Shown here: positions 44,537-53,520 of the stretch, one piece after another
Numbering within the stretch: the stretch's first letter is position 1
How the letters are laid out: each line of letters begins with the position of its first letter
The notes under the pieces: generated by a model
Told to the model about the DNA's origin: nothing
The model's input: the letters and a program-made list of their open reading frames with translations, nothing else
The model's database searches: none
Program-made: the position numbers and the translations under genes
Assembly (NCBI RefSeq): GCF_001679005.1
Contig: NZ_LXTW01000012.1
Span: 1-64,000 of the forward strand
Reading direction: 5' to 3'
Source: Moraxella nonliquefaciens
GTDB lineage: Bacteria; Pseudomonadota; Gammaproteobacteria; Pseudomonadales; Moraxellaceae
Length of the DNA stretch: 64,000 nucleotides

Positions 44537-45877
44537 TTATAGATAACCATACGCCACAAGAGCATTGGCAACCTGCATGAATCCTGCTACATTTGCTCCT
44601 GTCATATAGTCAATAGCACCTTCGGTTGTGCCGTATTTTTCGCCAGCGGTTTTGGCATTTTCATGAATGTTTTTCATGATTTTTTGTAATTCTAAGTCCA
44701 AATCCTCAAAAGATTTGTATTTACGCACCGAGTTTTGACTCATCTCTAAGCCAGATACCGCAACCCCGCCAGCATTGGCAGCTTTACCAGGGGCGTAGGC
44801 AATGCCATGTTCACGCACCACATCAATGGCTAGGGCGGTCAGTGGCATGTTCGCTCCTTCGGCAACATATTTTACACCATGTTCAACCAAAGCTTTTGCA
44901 TCATCTTCACTGACCTCGTTTTGAGTGGCACATGGTAGGGCAATGTCTGCATCAAACTGCCAAGGACGCTGTTCTGACAGCCATTGACCACCAAACTCAT
45001 CAACATAATCTTCTAACGCTTTGCCACTGGCTTTGTGGTTTTTGACCCAGTCAATTTTTTCTGCCGTGAAGCCGTCTTTGTCCACAAGCGTACCTTTTGA
45101 GTCAGACAAAGTGATGACCTTAGCACCCAAATGTAGGCATTTTTCGGCGGCGTATTGAGCTACATTACCTGCACCTGATATGAGTACAGTTTTGCCTTCT
45201 AGGCTGTCGTTATTGGCTTTTAGCATGTTATCAAGAAAATACACCAAACCGTAGCCTGTCGCCTCGGTGCGAATGAGTGAACCGCCATGTCCTACACCTT
45301 TGCCAGTTAGCACGCCCTCAAATTTGCGAGTTAAGTTTTTATACATGGCGAACATGTAATTCACCTCACGACCACCCACGCCAATATCGCCTGCTGGTAC
45401 ATCCATGTCTTTACCGATATTTTTGTAAAGTTCACGCATAAAAGCATAGCAAAAACGGCGGATCTCAGCCTCGCTTTTACCCTTAGGGTCAAAATCTGAA
45501 CCGCCCTTAGCGCCGCCCATCGGCAGACCTGTTAAGGCATTTTTAAAAATCTGTTCAAATCCTAAAAATTTTAGCGTGCCCTCGGTAACGGTTGGGTGAA
45601 AGCGGATGCCACCTTTGTATGGGCCAATGGCATTGCTAAACTGGACACGCCAGCCACGGTTCACCTGAATCTCGCCCTTGTCATTTTCCCAGTTCACACG
45701 AAAGCTGATGATGCGGTCAGGCTCGCACAGACGTTCAAATACTTTGTATTCTTCAAATTTAGGATGGTCAGCATAGGCCTGTTCAATGGTCATGGCAACT
45801 TCTTTGACAGCTTGAATAAATTCTGGCTGATGGGCATAGTTTTGCTCAACTTTGGCAATGGCGGATTTGATGGTCAT
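44537..45877 (-). CDS. gdhA: NADP-type glutamate dehydrogenase
   Basis: This enzyme aminates 2-oxoglutarate to glutamate. The 446-residue protein is the hexameric small form. Substrate-site blocks GGIRFHPTVTEGTLKFLGFE, LTGLPMGGAKGGSDFDPKGK and DVPAGDIGVGGREVNYMFA are complete, and the dinucleotide fold VLISGAGNVAQYAAEK follows. Length and motif pattern fit the NADPH-linked biosynthetic type. It stands alone. Confidence 0.97.
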   Translation of the reverse strand: MTIKSAIAKVEQNYAHQPEFIQAVKEVAMTIEQAYADHPKFEEYKVFERLCEPDRIISFRVNWENDKGEIQVNRGWRVQFSNAIGPYKGGIRFHPTVTEGTLKFLGFEQIFKNALTGLPMGGAKGGSDFDPKGKSEAEIRRFCYAFMRELYKNIGKDMDVPAGDIGVGGREVNYMFAMYKNLTRKFEGVLTGKGVGHGGSLIRTEATGYGLVYFLDNMLKANNDSLEGKTVLISGAGNVAQYAAEKCLHLGAKVITLSDSKGTLVDKDGFTAEKIDWVKNHKASGKALEDYVDEFGGQWLSEQRPWQFDADIALPCATQNEVSEDDAKALVEHGVKYVAEGANMPLTALAIDVVREHGIAYAPGKAANAGGVAVSGLEMSQNSVRKYKSFEDLDLELQKIMKNIHENAKTAGEKYGTTEGAIDYMTGANVAGFMQVANALVAYGYL

Positions 45878-46237
45878 GGCATGCTCCTATGGTAAAACTG
45901 ATGAAATGAAAGGAATGAAAGGGTTGACACTTATCAGTTTTTATCAAAAAAAATAATTAACTCATAAGTGATAACAATAATAACAGATTTCATGAAAAAT
46001 TCAAGGCATTTTATCCCTGCATTTATGGGTAATTATCATTTAAAGTTAATATTTTATCAATATTTTTAATAAATAAAAATAACCCAATGATATCATTCGT
46101 GATTTTTAATATTTTTTATGAAAATAACAAATTTTTTTGGTAAGATATGGACATGTCTGCCGATTAATGATACCTTAAAATGCGACAATAAATGCGACAA
46201 TGCCACCTACTCAATAATCCTTGTAATCCTTGATAAC
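45878..46237. other. AT-rich intergenic region between gdhA and trpF
   Basis: No gene is supported. An inverted repeat CACTTAT (45928-45934) / ATAAGTG (45964-45970) lies about 50-95 bases ahead of the gdhA start and could be a regulator site. The rest is AT-rich; a frame open to 46118 upstream of trpF has no recognisable content. Confidence 0.4.
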
Positions 46238-46918
46238 ATGACCCAAAAATCTTTTAACCAATTAGCCGTCAAGTTCTGCGGATTTACTTGTGCAGATGAT
46301 TTGCATACTGCCACCGCTCTTGGTGTGGATGCTGTGGGACTGGTATTTTATCCGCCAAGCCCAAGGTTTGTGGATGTTGACACCGCTAAGATGTTGAGCC
46401 TAATCGTGCCAGCCTTTACCACGATTGTAGCTTTGGTGGTAAATATGGAGCAAGATGAACTTACCAACCTAACAAAACAAGTTTCTTTGGACATCATTCA
46501 ATTTCATGGCGACGAAACACCTGCCAGATGCCAAAAACTTGCCAGTGCGGTAAATAAACGTTGGATAAAAGCCATTCGGGTGAAACATAATGATACCGCT
46601 GCCAGCATCTTAAATCAAATCAATGAATTTAAATCATGGGGGGCAAGTGGGGTGATTTTGGATACTTTTTCTGATAGTGCTTATGGCGGAACAGGGCATT
46701 TATTTGATTGGAATAAAATCCCCAATCATTCACCTTTGCCGATTTATTTGGCAGGGGGATTAACTCCTGATAATGTCGGAGATATTTTGAGCAATCAGTC
46801 GCTTATGGCAAAAATAAAAGGCGTTGATGTCAGTGGGGGGATTGAAAAAGAAAAGGGGGTGAAGTGTGGGCGAAGAATGTGGGCTTTTATGAATAATATT
46901 AATAACGTTCATAGATAA
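46238..46918 (+). CDS. trpF: Phosphoribosylanthranilate isomerase
   Basis: This tryptophan-pathway isomerase is a TIM barrel. The ATG at 46238 (MTQKSFNQLAVKFCGFT) gives 226 residues; the frame is open to 46118 but that extension lacks family similarity. The catalytic Cys motif is VKFCGFTCADDL, then GLVFYPPSPRFV, IIQFHGDETPARC, ILDTFSDSAYGGTGHLFDW (catalytic Asp) and LAGGLTPDNV. It heads the interrupted trpF-trpB-trpA-accD-folC cluster. Confidence 0.95.
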   Translation: MTQKSFNQLAVKFCGFTCADDLHTATALGVDAVGLVFYPPSPRFVDVDTAKMLSLIVPAFTTIVALVVNMEQDELTNLTKQVSLDIIQFHGDETPARCQKLASAVNKRWIKAIRVKHNDTAASILNQINEFKSWGASGVILDTFSDSAYGGTGHLFDWNKIPNHSPLPIYLAGGLTPDNVGDILSNQSLMAKIKGVDVSGGIEKEKGVKCGRRMWAFMNNINNVHR

Positions 46919-47001
46919 TAAAAATATTATGCCATCCATCTTGACACAAAAATTTAAATCATGTACCATCCAAACCATCATTTTTAATAGGGAGTTTTAA
47001 A

Positions 47002-47398
47002 ATGACAAACAATGAGATTGTTGCACGGTTCTATCATCGGTTCTATCATTATGATGATAAATAAAATGAAGAGTTTGAAAAAAATACATACTCTTTGAGA
47101 TATTGGCTATATCTTAGATGACCTAAAAATAGATAACGCCATTATCTGGATTTGATTATCATAATATCCATTCTAAAAACATCCATTCTAAAAGTCCAAC
47201 ACACCAATCTGAACCAGAAGAATTCAAACAAGCCAAATCTATTATTCGGAAAATTGTGCCCATAGGTATTATTTCTGAGCTAATAGGTGCTTGTATCGGT
47301 GTAAAATCCATATTATTGAATATATTATTTTTGCATTTTTACCTATTGGATTGTTGGCTACTTTATTTAAAAGGAGAATTGTAAAAAATAATCAATGA
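47002..47398 (+). pseudogene. Decayed small membrane-protein gene
   Basis: A good ribosome site (GGGAG) precedes an ATG at 47002, but the frame stops after 20 codons (MTNNEIVARFYHRFYHYDDK), carrying a 12-base tandem repeat CGGTTCTATCAT. Beyond the stop the same frame continues NEEFEKNTYSLRYWLYLR and stops again. Further on, PEEFKQAKSIIRKIVPIGII and, after a frameshift, IIFAFLPIGLLATLFKRRIV read like a membrane protein end. The family is not recognised. Several breaks mean no full product. Confidence 0.5.
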
Positions 47399-47454
47399 GA
47401 AATTAAAAACTCCGTTTTGGCGGTTTTTATAAATTTATTGTTTAGGAGAACATC

Positions 47455-48207
47455 ATGAACATTTTAATCACAGGCGTAACATCAGGTTTTGGCAGGCAAA
47501 TTGCCATTGATTGTATCAAAAATGGCTTTACCGTCATTGGCACAGGTCGCCGTAAAAATAAACTTGATGACTTAAAAAACGAGCTTGGCGATAATTTTAT
47601 GCCACTGTGCTTTGATATTGGTGATATGTCTGCCACAAAGACAGCACTACAAACACTGCCTAATGACATTTTGACAGGCATTGACGTGCTTATCAATAAT
47701 GCAGGATTGGCATTGGGTTTAGAATCTGCGGATAAAGCAAATATGAATGATTGGCAGGCGATGATAAATACCAACACGCTTGGGCTTGTCAATATCACAC
47801 GTGAGATTTTACCTTTTATGGTTGCCAAAAATGACGGTTATGTCATCAATATTTCATCAACGGCAGGCAATTATCCGTATTTTGGGGCGAATGTCTATGG
47901 GGCGAGCAAGGCATTTGTTACGCAGTTTAGTCTAAATTTGCGAGCCGATTTGATTGGCAAAAAAGTGCGAGTTACCAACATAGAGCCGGGTCTGTGCGGT
48001 GGTACGGAGTTTAGTAACGTGCGTTTTTATGGTGATGATGAGCGAGCGGATAAGGTTTATGAAAATGTGGCATTTATTCATCCACAAGACATCAGTAATA
48101 TGGTATTATGGCTCATCAACCAGCCCAAACACATCAATATCAACCGCTTGGAAGTCATGCCAACCGCCCAAACTTTTGCAGGATTGACGGTTGTTAAAGA
48201 TTTATAG
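47455..48207 (+). CDS. Short-chain dehydrogenase/reductase (YdfG-like)
   Basis: This 250-residue SDR has the cofactor motif ILITGVTSGFGRQIA, the GTGRRKNKL segment suggesting NADP, the NAG loop VLINNAGLALGLESA, and the catalytic Ser with YGASKAFVTQFSLNLRADL (YxxxK). The sequence through NIEPGLCGGTEFSNVRF resembles YdfG-type 3-hydroxy acid (serine/allothreonine) dehydrogenases. It lies between trpF and the toxin-antitoxin pair on the same strand. Confidence 0.92.
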   Translation: MNILITGVTSGFGRQIAIDCIKNGFTVIGTGRRKNKLDDLKNELGDNFMPLCFDIGDMSATKTALQTLPNDILTGIDVLINNAGLALGLESADKANMNDWQAMINTNTLGLVNITREILPFMVAKNDGYVINISSTAGNYPYFGANVYGASKAFVTQFSLNLRADLIGKKVRVTNIEPGLCGGTEFSNVRFYGDDERADKVYENVAFIHPQDISNMVLWLINQPKHININRLEVMPTAQTFAGLTVVKDL

Positions 48208-48215
48208 GAAAAATT

Positions 48216-48446
48216 ATGCATTATACAATTAGTGGCACTTATCAAGGCGGTAAAATTTCATTAAACGAATTACCGCCATTTGACAAACCCAGTCAAGTCA
48301 TGGTGGTATTTTTGGACGAAACAATTAACAATGAACCCACAGCAAAAATGAGCAAACGCCAACAACAATTAGGCAGATTATCTGGTTATAAAGCTGACCC
48401 TGCTTTTTATGAGCCTTTGGATAAGGACGAATTGGAAAAATGGTAA
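48216..48446 (+). CDS. Antitoxin of a PIN-domain toxin-antitoxin pair
   Basis: This 76-residue protein (MHYTISGTYQGGKISLNELP) has a short beta-strand N-terminus like small antitoxins of the DUF104/DUF2281 type and a charged C-terminal tail (PLDKDELEKW). It overlaps the start of the PIN toxin gene by seven bases, the usual coupling. It begins eight bases after the SDR stop. The antitoxin role is inferred from size and coupling. Confidence 0.75.
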   Translation: MHYTISGTYQGGKISLNELPPFDKPSQVMVVFLDETINNEPTAKMSKRQQQLGRLSGYKADPAFYEPLDKDELEKW

Positions 48447-48832
48447 AGCGATATTTGTTAGATACCCATATTTTGCTGTGGTACTATACCGAACCTGAAA
48501 AATTATCCAAAACAGCCATTGATATTTTAACCAATGATGATAATCAAATTTATGTCAGCTCGGCAAGTGTTTGGGAAATGGCAACCAAACACCGAAAAGG
48601 CAAATTAGGCAAAGCTCAAAAAATATTAGAAAATTTTGAAACTTTAATGATTGACGCTGATTTTAAACCTTTATCGGTGAATTGGCGACACGCCAAATTA
48701 TCAGGCGAATACGCATTAAATCACGCAGACCCATTTGATAGAATGTTGGTTGCCCAAACTCAAATTGAACAGTTGATTTTAATTAGCTGTGATGATGAAA
48801 TAAACGCATTTCCCATTGATGTGATTTGGTAA
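48440..48832 (+). CDS. PIN-domain toxin, VapC-like ribonuclease
   Basis: This 130-residue PIN-domain protein has YLLDTHILLWYYTEPEKLS (first Asp), VSSASVWEMATKHRKGKLG (Glu), DPFDRMLVAQ and LISCDDEI (later acidic residues), so the metal site is complete. VapC toxins cleave tRNA or rRNA and are held in check by the upstream antitoxin. It ends 27 bases before trpB, so the module is inserted between trpF and trpB. Confidence 0.88.
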   Translation: MVKRYLLDTHILLWYYTEPEKLSKTAIDILTNDDNQIYVSSASVWEMATKHRKGKLGKAQKILENFETLMIDADFKPLSVNWRHAKLSGEYALNHADPFDRMLVAQTQIEQLILISCDDEINAFPIDVIW

Positions 48833-48859
48833 AAAATTTAATTTAAAAGGCAAAAACTT

Positions 48860-50065
48860 ATGACAGATTATACCCAATACCCCAACGCCACAGGTCATTT
48901 TGGCATTCATGGTGGACGCTTTGTGTCTGAAACGTTGATGGGTGCGTTAGAAGAGTTAGAACGCATTTATTTATCCGTCAAAAATAACCCTGAGTTTTGG
49001 GCCCAATTTCATGATGATTTGGTCAATTATGTCGGTCGCCCCACACCGCTTTATTTTGCCAAACGCTTAACAGACGAGACAGGTGGTGCCAAAATCTACC
49101 TAAAACGAGAAGACCTAAACCACACAGGGGCTCACAAGGTTAATAACACCATCGGTCAAGCCCTACTTGCCAAAATGGTTGGTAAAAAACGTATCATCGC
49201 TGAGACGGGTGCAGGTCAGCACGGTGTGGCAACGGCAACCATCGCCGCACGTTTGGGATTGGAATGCGTGGTCTATATGGGGGCGGACGATGTGGAACGC
49301 CAAAAAATGAACGTGTATAGAATGCGACTTTTGGGGGCAAAAGTCGTGCCAGTAACATCAGGTTCACGCACCCTAAAAGATGCGATGAACGAGGCCATGC
49401 GAGACTGGGTAACGAACGTGGATGATACCTATTATGTCATCGGTACGGTGGCAGGCCCACACCCTTATCCTGTGCTGGTGCGTGATTTTCAGGCAATTAT
49501 TGGGCGTGAGGCCAAAATGCAACACCTTGAAAAAGAGGGTAGAAATCCTGACGCATTGGTCGCTTGCGTGGGAGGTGGCTCAAATGCCATGGGGCTGTTT
49601 TATGAGTTTTTAAATGATGATGATGTGGCAATTTATGGCGTGGAAGCAGGCGGACATGGCATAGACACAGGCGAGCATTCTGCCCCATTAAACGCAGGGC
49701 GTGTGGGCGTATTGCACGGCAATCGCACTTATCTTATGGCGGATGATGATGGTCAGATTTTGCATACGCACAGCATATCGGCAGGGCTTGATTATCCTGG
49801 TGTTGGGCCTGAGCATGGTTTTTTAAAGGATGCAGGACGTGTTAATTATCCTGTCATCAATGACGATGAAGCCTTAGAAGCTTTTCGTATTTTGACCAAA
49901 ACCTGTGGCATCATCCCCGCCCTAGAAAGTTCACACGCTGTCGCCTATGGGCTAAAACTTGCCAAAACGCTTGATAAAGACAAATCCATCATCATTAATT
50001 TATCAGGGCGTGGCGATAAGGATTTGCATACGGTGATGAGTGTGGATGGGATTGAGATGGATTGA
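48860..50065 (+). CDS. trpB: Tryptophan synthase beta chain
   Basis: This PLP enzyme joins indole and serine. The 401-residue protein shows GRFVSETLMGALEELE, the PLP Lys motif REDLNHTGAHKVNNTIGQAL, the indole-tunnel region AETGAGQHGVATA, the phosphate loop VGGGSNAMGLF and the end block LSGRGDKDLHTV. It normally adjoins trpA, with which it forms the channelled complex; here three unrelated frames lie between. Confidence 0.98.
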   Translation: MTDYTQYPNATGHFGIHGGRFVSETLMGALEELERIYLSVKNNPEFWAQFHDDLVNYVGRPTPLYFAKRLTDETGGAKIYLKREDLNHTGAHKVNNTIGQALLAKMVGKKRIIAETGAGQHGVATATIAARLGLECVVYMGADDVERQKMNVYRMRLLGAKVVPVTSGSRTLKDAMNEAMRDWVTNVDDTYYVIGTVAGPHPYPVLVRDFQAIIGREAKMQHLEKEGRNPDALVACVGGGSNAMGLFYEFLNDDDVAIYGVEAGGHGIDTGEHSAPLNAGRVGVLHGNRTYLMADDDGQILHTHSISAGLDYPGVGPEHGFLKDAGRVNYPVINDDEALEAFRILTKTCGIIPALESSHAVAYGLKLAKTLDKDKSIIINLSGRGDKDLHTVMSVDGIEMD

Positions 50066-50308
50066 ATGAAAATAATCAATTCCATTGAGGATTTGTATGG
50101 TATTTTAAATCCCTATATTGATAAACCCCTAAGTGATGATAATATTGATGATGCCATTGGAGAAGCATTATTTGAAAAATATTTTAAAAGTTGTCCAACT
50201 TATGAAACTATGGATTGGGAAACTTTTAAAAATATCCAATGGCAATCTAGTATTGATGATAATGGAAAATTAATCATTAAGCGAGTAGAAAATGACACAA
50301 ACTTATAA
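50066..50308 (+). CDS. Small hypothetical acidic protein
   Basis: This 80-residue frame (MKIINSIEDLYGILNPYIDK) starts on the base after the trpB stop and overlaps the start of the NADAR pseudogene by 17 bases. It is acidic, has no signal or membrane helix and is not a family I recognise. The tight spacing suggests coupling to trpB translation. Confidence 0.55.
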   Translation: MKIINSIEDLYGILNPYIDKPLSDDNIDDAIGEALFEKYFKSCPTYETMDWETFKNIQWQSSIDDNGKLIIKRVENDTNL

Positions 50309-50848
50309 CCTAGATTGGGCGATTAACAAATACCAATCTCACCCTAATTTAAAATTTTATATTTTTGGGGACATACGCCCAAATCTAATGGACAAGTCTC
50401 CAATGCCTGTTTTAGTCAATGGTATGATTCGCCTTTTGTGGTGGACGATATAATTTATCCTACCACCGAACATTATATGATGGCACAAAAAGCCAAATTA
50501 TTTGGCGATATGGCAATTTTTAATGAAATTATTCACTCAAAATACCCCAAACAAGCCAAAGATTTGGGGCGAAAAGTGAAAAATTTTGATGAAAAAATTT
50601 GAAATGAACACCGCTTTGAGATTGTGGTGCAGGGCAATATTGCCAAATTTAGTCAGTACCCAGAATTAAAAGCCTATTTATTAGGCACAGGCGATAGAAT
50701 CTTGGTAGAAGCCAGCCCTGTGGATAAAATTTGGGGCGTAGGTTTGGCAAAAGATGATGATAAAATCCATAATCCCAATAACTGGCAAGGCTTAAATTTA
50801 TTGGGATTTGCGTTAATGCAAGTGAGAGATGAGTTATTATTATCTTAA
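50292..50848 (+). pseudogene. NADAR-domain (YbiA-like) gene, frameshifted and with a nonsense codon
   Basis: The ATG at 50292 encodes MTQTYNLDWAINKYQSHPNL, then the frame breaks at a five-T tract (50362-50366). One more T would restore KFYIFWGHTPKSNG and on to YPTTEHYMMAQKAKLFGDMA, the core of NADAR N-glycosidases that act on riboflavin intermediates or ADP-ribose. A TGA at 50600-50602 replaces an expected Trp in KI-W-NEHRF; the remainder through GLNLLGFALMQVRDELL is intact. Two independent lesions make loss of function likely. Confidence 0.82.
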
Positions 50849-50857
50849 AAGGTAAAA

Positions 50858-51559
50858 ATGAAAAACGAAACCATATCATTACAAGATTTTAAAAAATTGG
50901 AAAATAAAACAGAATTGTCTTTTCCAATTACGATTGGTGTTTTGAGTTCAAAAAATCGTCTAAATTTTTGGCAAAGTAAGGCGTTTAGTTATTCTATTTT
51001 TAGTTTTCATATTGTGCTATATTCTATCATGTTTTTTATAAACCTTGTTTCTTATGATTTTAAGAAATCATTGGTATGGTTGGTTCTCATAATGATAGCC
51101 TTTTTTATAGAGAAAAGCCGACTTGAAAAATCCAATGCCATTTTTGAGCCAAACCGTTTTTATAAACAAGAAATTGATTATTGTTATGAGGATATTTTGA
51201 TTATTCATTCTGATAGAATTGAATTATTATCTTATTTTAATGAAAATCAAGGTGAAATACTTTTTAAAGACATTGATTTGGTTGCGACAAATTCAATGCG
51301 TGGTCAGCAAGGTATTGATTATCAATATACCAAAGAAAAATTTAAATCTTTAAAATCCGCCAATAAAAAAATGGGTTGGTTTCGCAGTGTTTATTTAAAA
51401 ATACTGAATGAAAAATTGGTAATCAATGGTCAATACTTAACCAATTTATATGAAGTGGGAAATTTAATCATTCATTCATATTTACAAAAACCGCCCATAT
51501 ATTTGACATACCATAAAGGCTTTCCACAAGAAGGTTTTAAAATCAATTCTAATCAATAA
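50858..51559 (+). CDS. Hypothetical membrane protein with two helices
   Basis: This 233-residue protein has two hydrophobic segments near residues 46-65 (YSIFSFHIVLYSIMFFINLV) and 72-86 (LVWLVLIMIAFFIE), then a soluble part rich in Lys, Asn and Tyr with a beta-rich look (IIHSDRIELLSYFNE), reminiscent of PH-like membrane proteins. No family is recognised. It starts nine bases after the NADAR gene and ends 21 before trpA. It appears more AT-rich than the neighbouring trp genes, so acquisition is possible. Confidence 0.7.
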   Translation: MKNETISLQDFKKLENKTELSFPITIGVLSSKNRLNFWQSKAFSYSIFSFHIVLYSIMFFINLVSYDFKKSLVWLVLIMIAFFIEKSRLEKSNAIFEPNRFYKQEIDYCYEDILIIHSDRIELLSYFNENQGEILFKDIDLVATNSMRGQQGIDYQYTKEKFKSLKSANKKMGWFRSVYLKILNEKLVINGQYLTNLYEVGNLIIHSYLQKPPIYLTYHKGFPQEGFKINSNQ

Positions 51560-51580
51560 ACCAAAATAGTGAGTAATAAA

Positions 51581-52411
51581 ATGACCCGAATCTCCCAAAC
51601 CTTTGCTGCCCTAAAACAGCAAAACAAAAAAGCCCTAATCCCCTACATCATGGCAGGCGACCCAACCCCAAGCGTTACGGTAGATTTAATGCATCGTCTT
51701 GTCGCTCATGGGGCGGATGTGATTGAGGTTGGCTTGCCATTTTCTGACCCCATGGCAGACGGTCAAACCATTGCCAAAGCTGGCGAGCGAGCATTGGCGG
51801 GTGGTACGAGTACACGCGGGGCGATTGAAATGGTGGGACAGTTTCGTAAAACCAACACCACAACGCCTGTGCTACTTATGGGCTACTTAAATCCCATTGA
51901 AATTATCGGCTATGGCGAATTTTTAAAACTGTGCCAAACCAATGGCGTGGATGGTCTATTGATGGTGGATTTACCGCCCAATGAAGTGGTAAATAATGAA
52001 ACAGGTGATTTTACCAAAGCTCTAACCGAGCATGGCATGAACCAAATCTTTTTGCTGGCTCCGACCACCGAGCCGACACGCCGAAAAGCGGTGCTAGAAC
52101 ATGGTTCAGGATTTATCTATTATGTGTCAGTCAAAGGCGTAACAGGCTCAAACGCACCAGATATTGACGATGTGGGCAAGCAGGTTAGGGCGATTAAGGC
52201 GGACACTGACCTGCCTGTGTGCGTAGGTTTTGGCATACGAGATGGCAAGAGTGCCAAAGCAGTGGCGACATGTGCAGATGGGGTAATTGTTGGCAGTGAG
52301 CTTGTGCGTCATTTTGCTGATGTGGGTGATGATAAAGATAAATTGGAGCTTGCCATTCGTCAAATTTTGGTAAAAATGGACGAATTACGCCAAGCTATTG
52401 ATGAGCTTTAA
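51581..52411 (+). CDS. trpA: Tryptophan synthase alpha chain
   Basis: This TIM barrel releases indole for TrpB. The ATG at 51581 (MTRISQTFAALKQQNKKAL) gives 276 residues; a GTG at 51569 is possible. Catalytic Glu lies in GADVIEVGLPFSDPMADG and Asp in GVDGLLMVDLPPNE; GFIYYVSVKGVTGSNAP and VCVGFGIRDGKSA complete the barrel. Followed by accD after 68 bases. Confidence 0.97.
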   Translation: MTRISQTFAALKQQNKKALIPYIMAGDPTPSVTVDLMHRLVAHGADVIEVGLPFSDPMADGQTIAKAGERALAGGTSTRGAIEMVGQFRKTNTTTPVLLMGYLNPIEIIGYGEFLKLCQTNGVDGLLMVDLPPNEVVNNETGDFTKALTEHGMNQIFLLAPTTEPTRRKAVLEHGSGFIYYVSVKGVTGSNAPDIDDVGKQVRAIKADTDLPVCVGFGIRDGKSAKAVATCADGVIVGSELVRHFADVGDDKDKLELAIRQILVKMDELRQAIDEL

Positions 52412-52479
52412 AAAATGATTTGCCAAATGATTAAAACAACTGTAAACTATGACTATATGAATGTGAATGTAGCAAAAAT

Positions 52480-53367
52480 ATGACTAACACCCAAATCTCC
52501 ATGCCAACCACGTGGCTAAATCGCCCTGTACCATCCATTAAGCAAGACCGTGTCGTTCAGCCGTCTGCGGTGGAAACCGAGCCATCCACTGAATGCCCAA
52601 ATTGCCACACACTGACAACCAACACCAGTTTGATTTTTAATCAATACGTCTGCCCTGATTGCGACCATCATCTTAGCATGTCAGCACGTAAGCGATTGGT
52701 GTGGTTTTTTGATGACATCACAGGCGAGATTGGGCAGAATTACCAAGCAGGCGACCCTTTGCATTTTACCGATTCCAAGCCCTATCCTTTGCGTATGAGT
52801 GAAGCCCAAAAAACCACAGGCGAGTCTGAGGCTTTGATTGTCATGAATGGCAAAATTAAAAATTTAGAACTCATTGCTTGTGCTTTTGATTTTAAATTCA
52901 TGGGCGGTTCTATGGGTTCGGTGGTGGGCGATAGATTTGTTATGGCAGGTGAAAAAGCCCTTGCCGAGCGTAAACCACTTGTCTGTTTTGCAGCAAGTGG
53001 GGGGGCAAGAATGCAAGAGGGCTTGCTGTCGCTTATGCAAATGGCTCGCACCTCTGCGGTCATTGAACGCTTGCGTTTGGCGGGCGTGCCCTATGTTGTC
53101 GTCTTGACCAATCCTGTCTATGGTGGGGTTACAGCAAGCCTTGCCATGTTGGGTGATGTGCATATTGCCGAACCTCGTGCGATGATTGGTTTTGCAGGTA
53201 AGCGTGTGATTGAACAGACGGTGCGTGAGGTTTTGGATGAGCCGTTTCAGCGTGCTGAATTTTTGTTGGATAAAGGCACAGTGGACATGGTGGTACACCG
53301 CCACGAGCTTGTGAATACGGTGTATAGACTGCTGACCAAGATGATGAAATTACCAAATATGAGCTGA
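52480..53367 (+). CDS. accD: Acetyl-CoA carboxylase carboxyltransferase subunit beta
   Basis: With AccA this makes malonyl-CoA. The 295-residue protein has an N-terminal zinc ribbon (ECPNCHTL and YVCPDCDHH, four Cys) and the crotonase-like carboxyltransferase fold with FMGGSMGSVVGDRFV, FAASGGARMQEGLLSLMQMA and GGVTASLAMLGDVHIAEP. The order trpA-accD-folC is conserved in related gammaproteobacteria. Confidence 0.97.
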   Translation: MTNTQISMPTTWLNRPVPSIKQDRVVQPSAVETEPSTECPNCHTLTTNTSLIFNQYVCPDCDHHLSMSARKRLVWFFDDITGEIGQNYQAGDPLHFTDSKPYPLRMSEAQKTTGESEALIVMNGKIKNLELIACAFDFKFMGGSMGSVVGDRFVMAGEKALAERKPLVCFAASGGARMQEGLLSLMQMARTSAVIERLRLAGVPYVVVLTNPVYGGVTASLAMLGDVHIAEPRAMIGFAGKRVIEQTVREVLDEPFQRAEFLLDKGTVDMVVHRHELVNTVYRLLTKMMKLPNMS

Positions 53368-53520
53368 TTTTGGGTTGTTATTTAAAACAATCTTACCGAT
53401 TTTATCAGTGGGTCATGTTAAAAATAAGATGAATGAGAGCTAAGAGTATTCAATAAATCTTATTGAAAAAACCCCAAAAATCAGGCAAAATACCCCAAAT
53501 TTTTTAGCATAAAAACACCC

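Noticed and set aside
46118..46237. 40-residue N-terminal extension of TrpF
   Set aside because: TrpF proteins begin close to the VKFCG strand; the extension has no family match and a good ATG lies at 46238.
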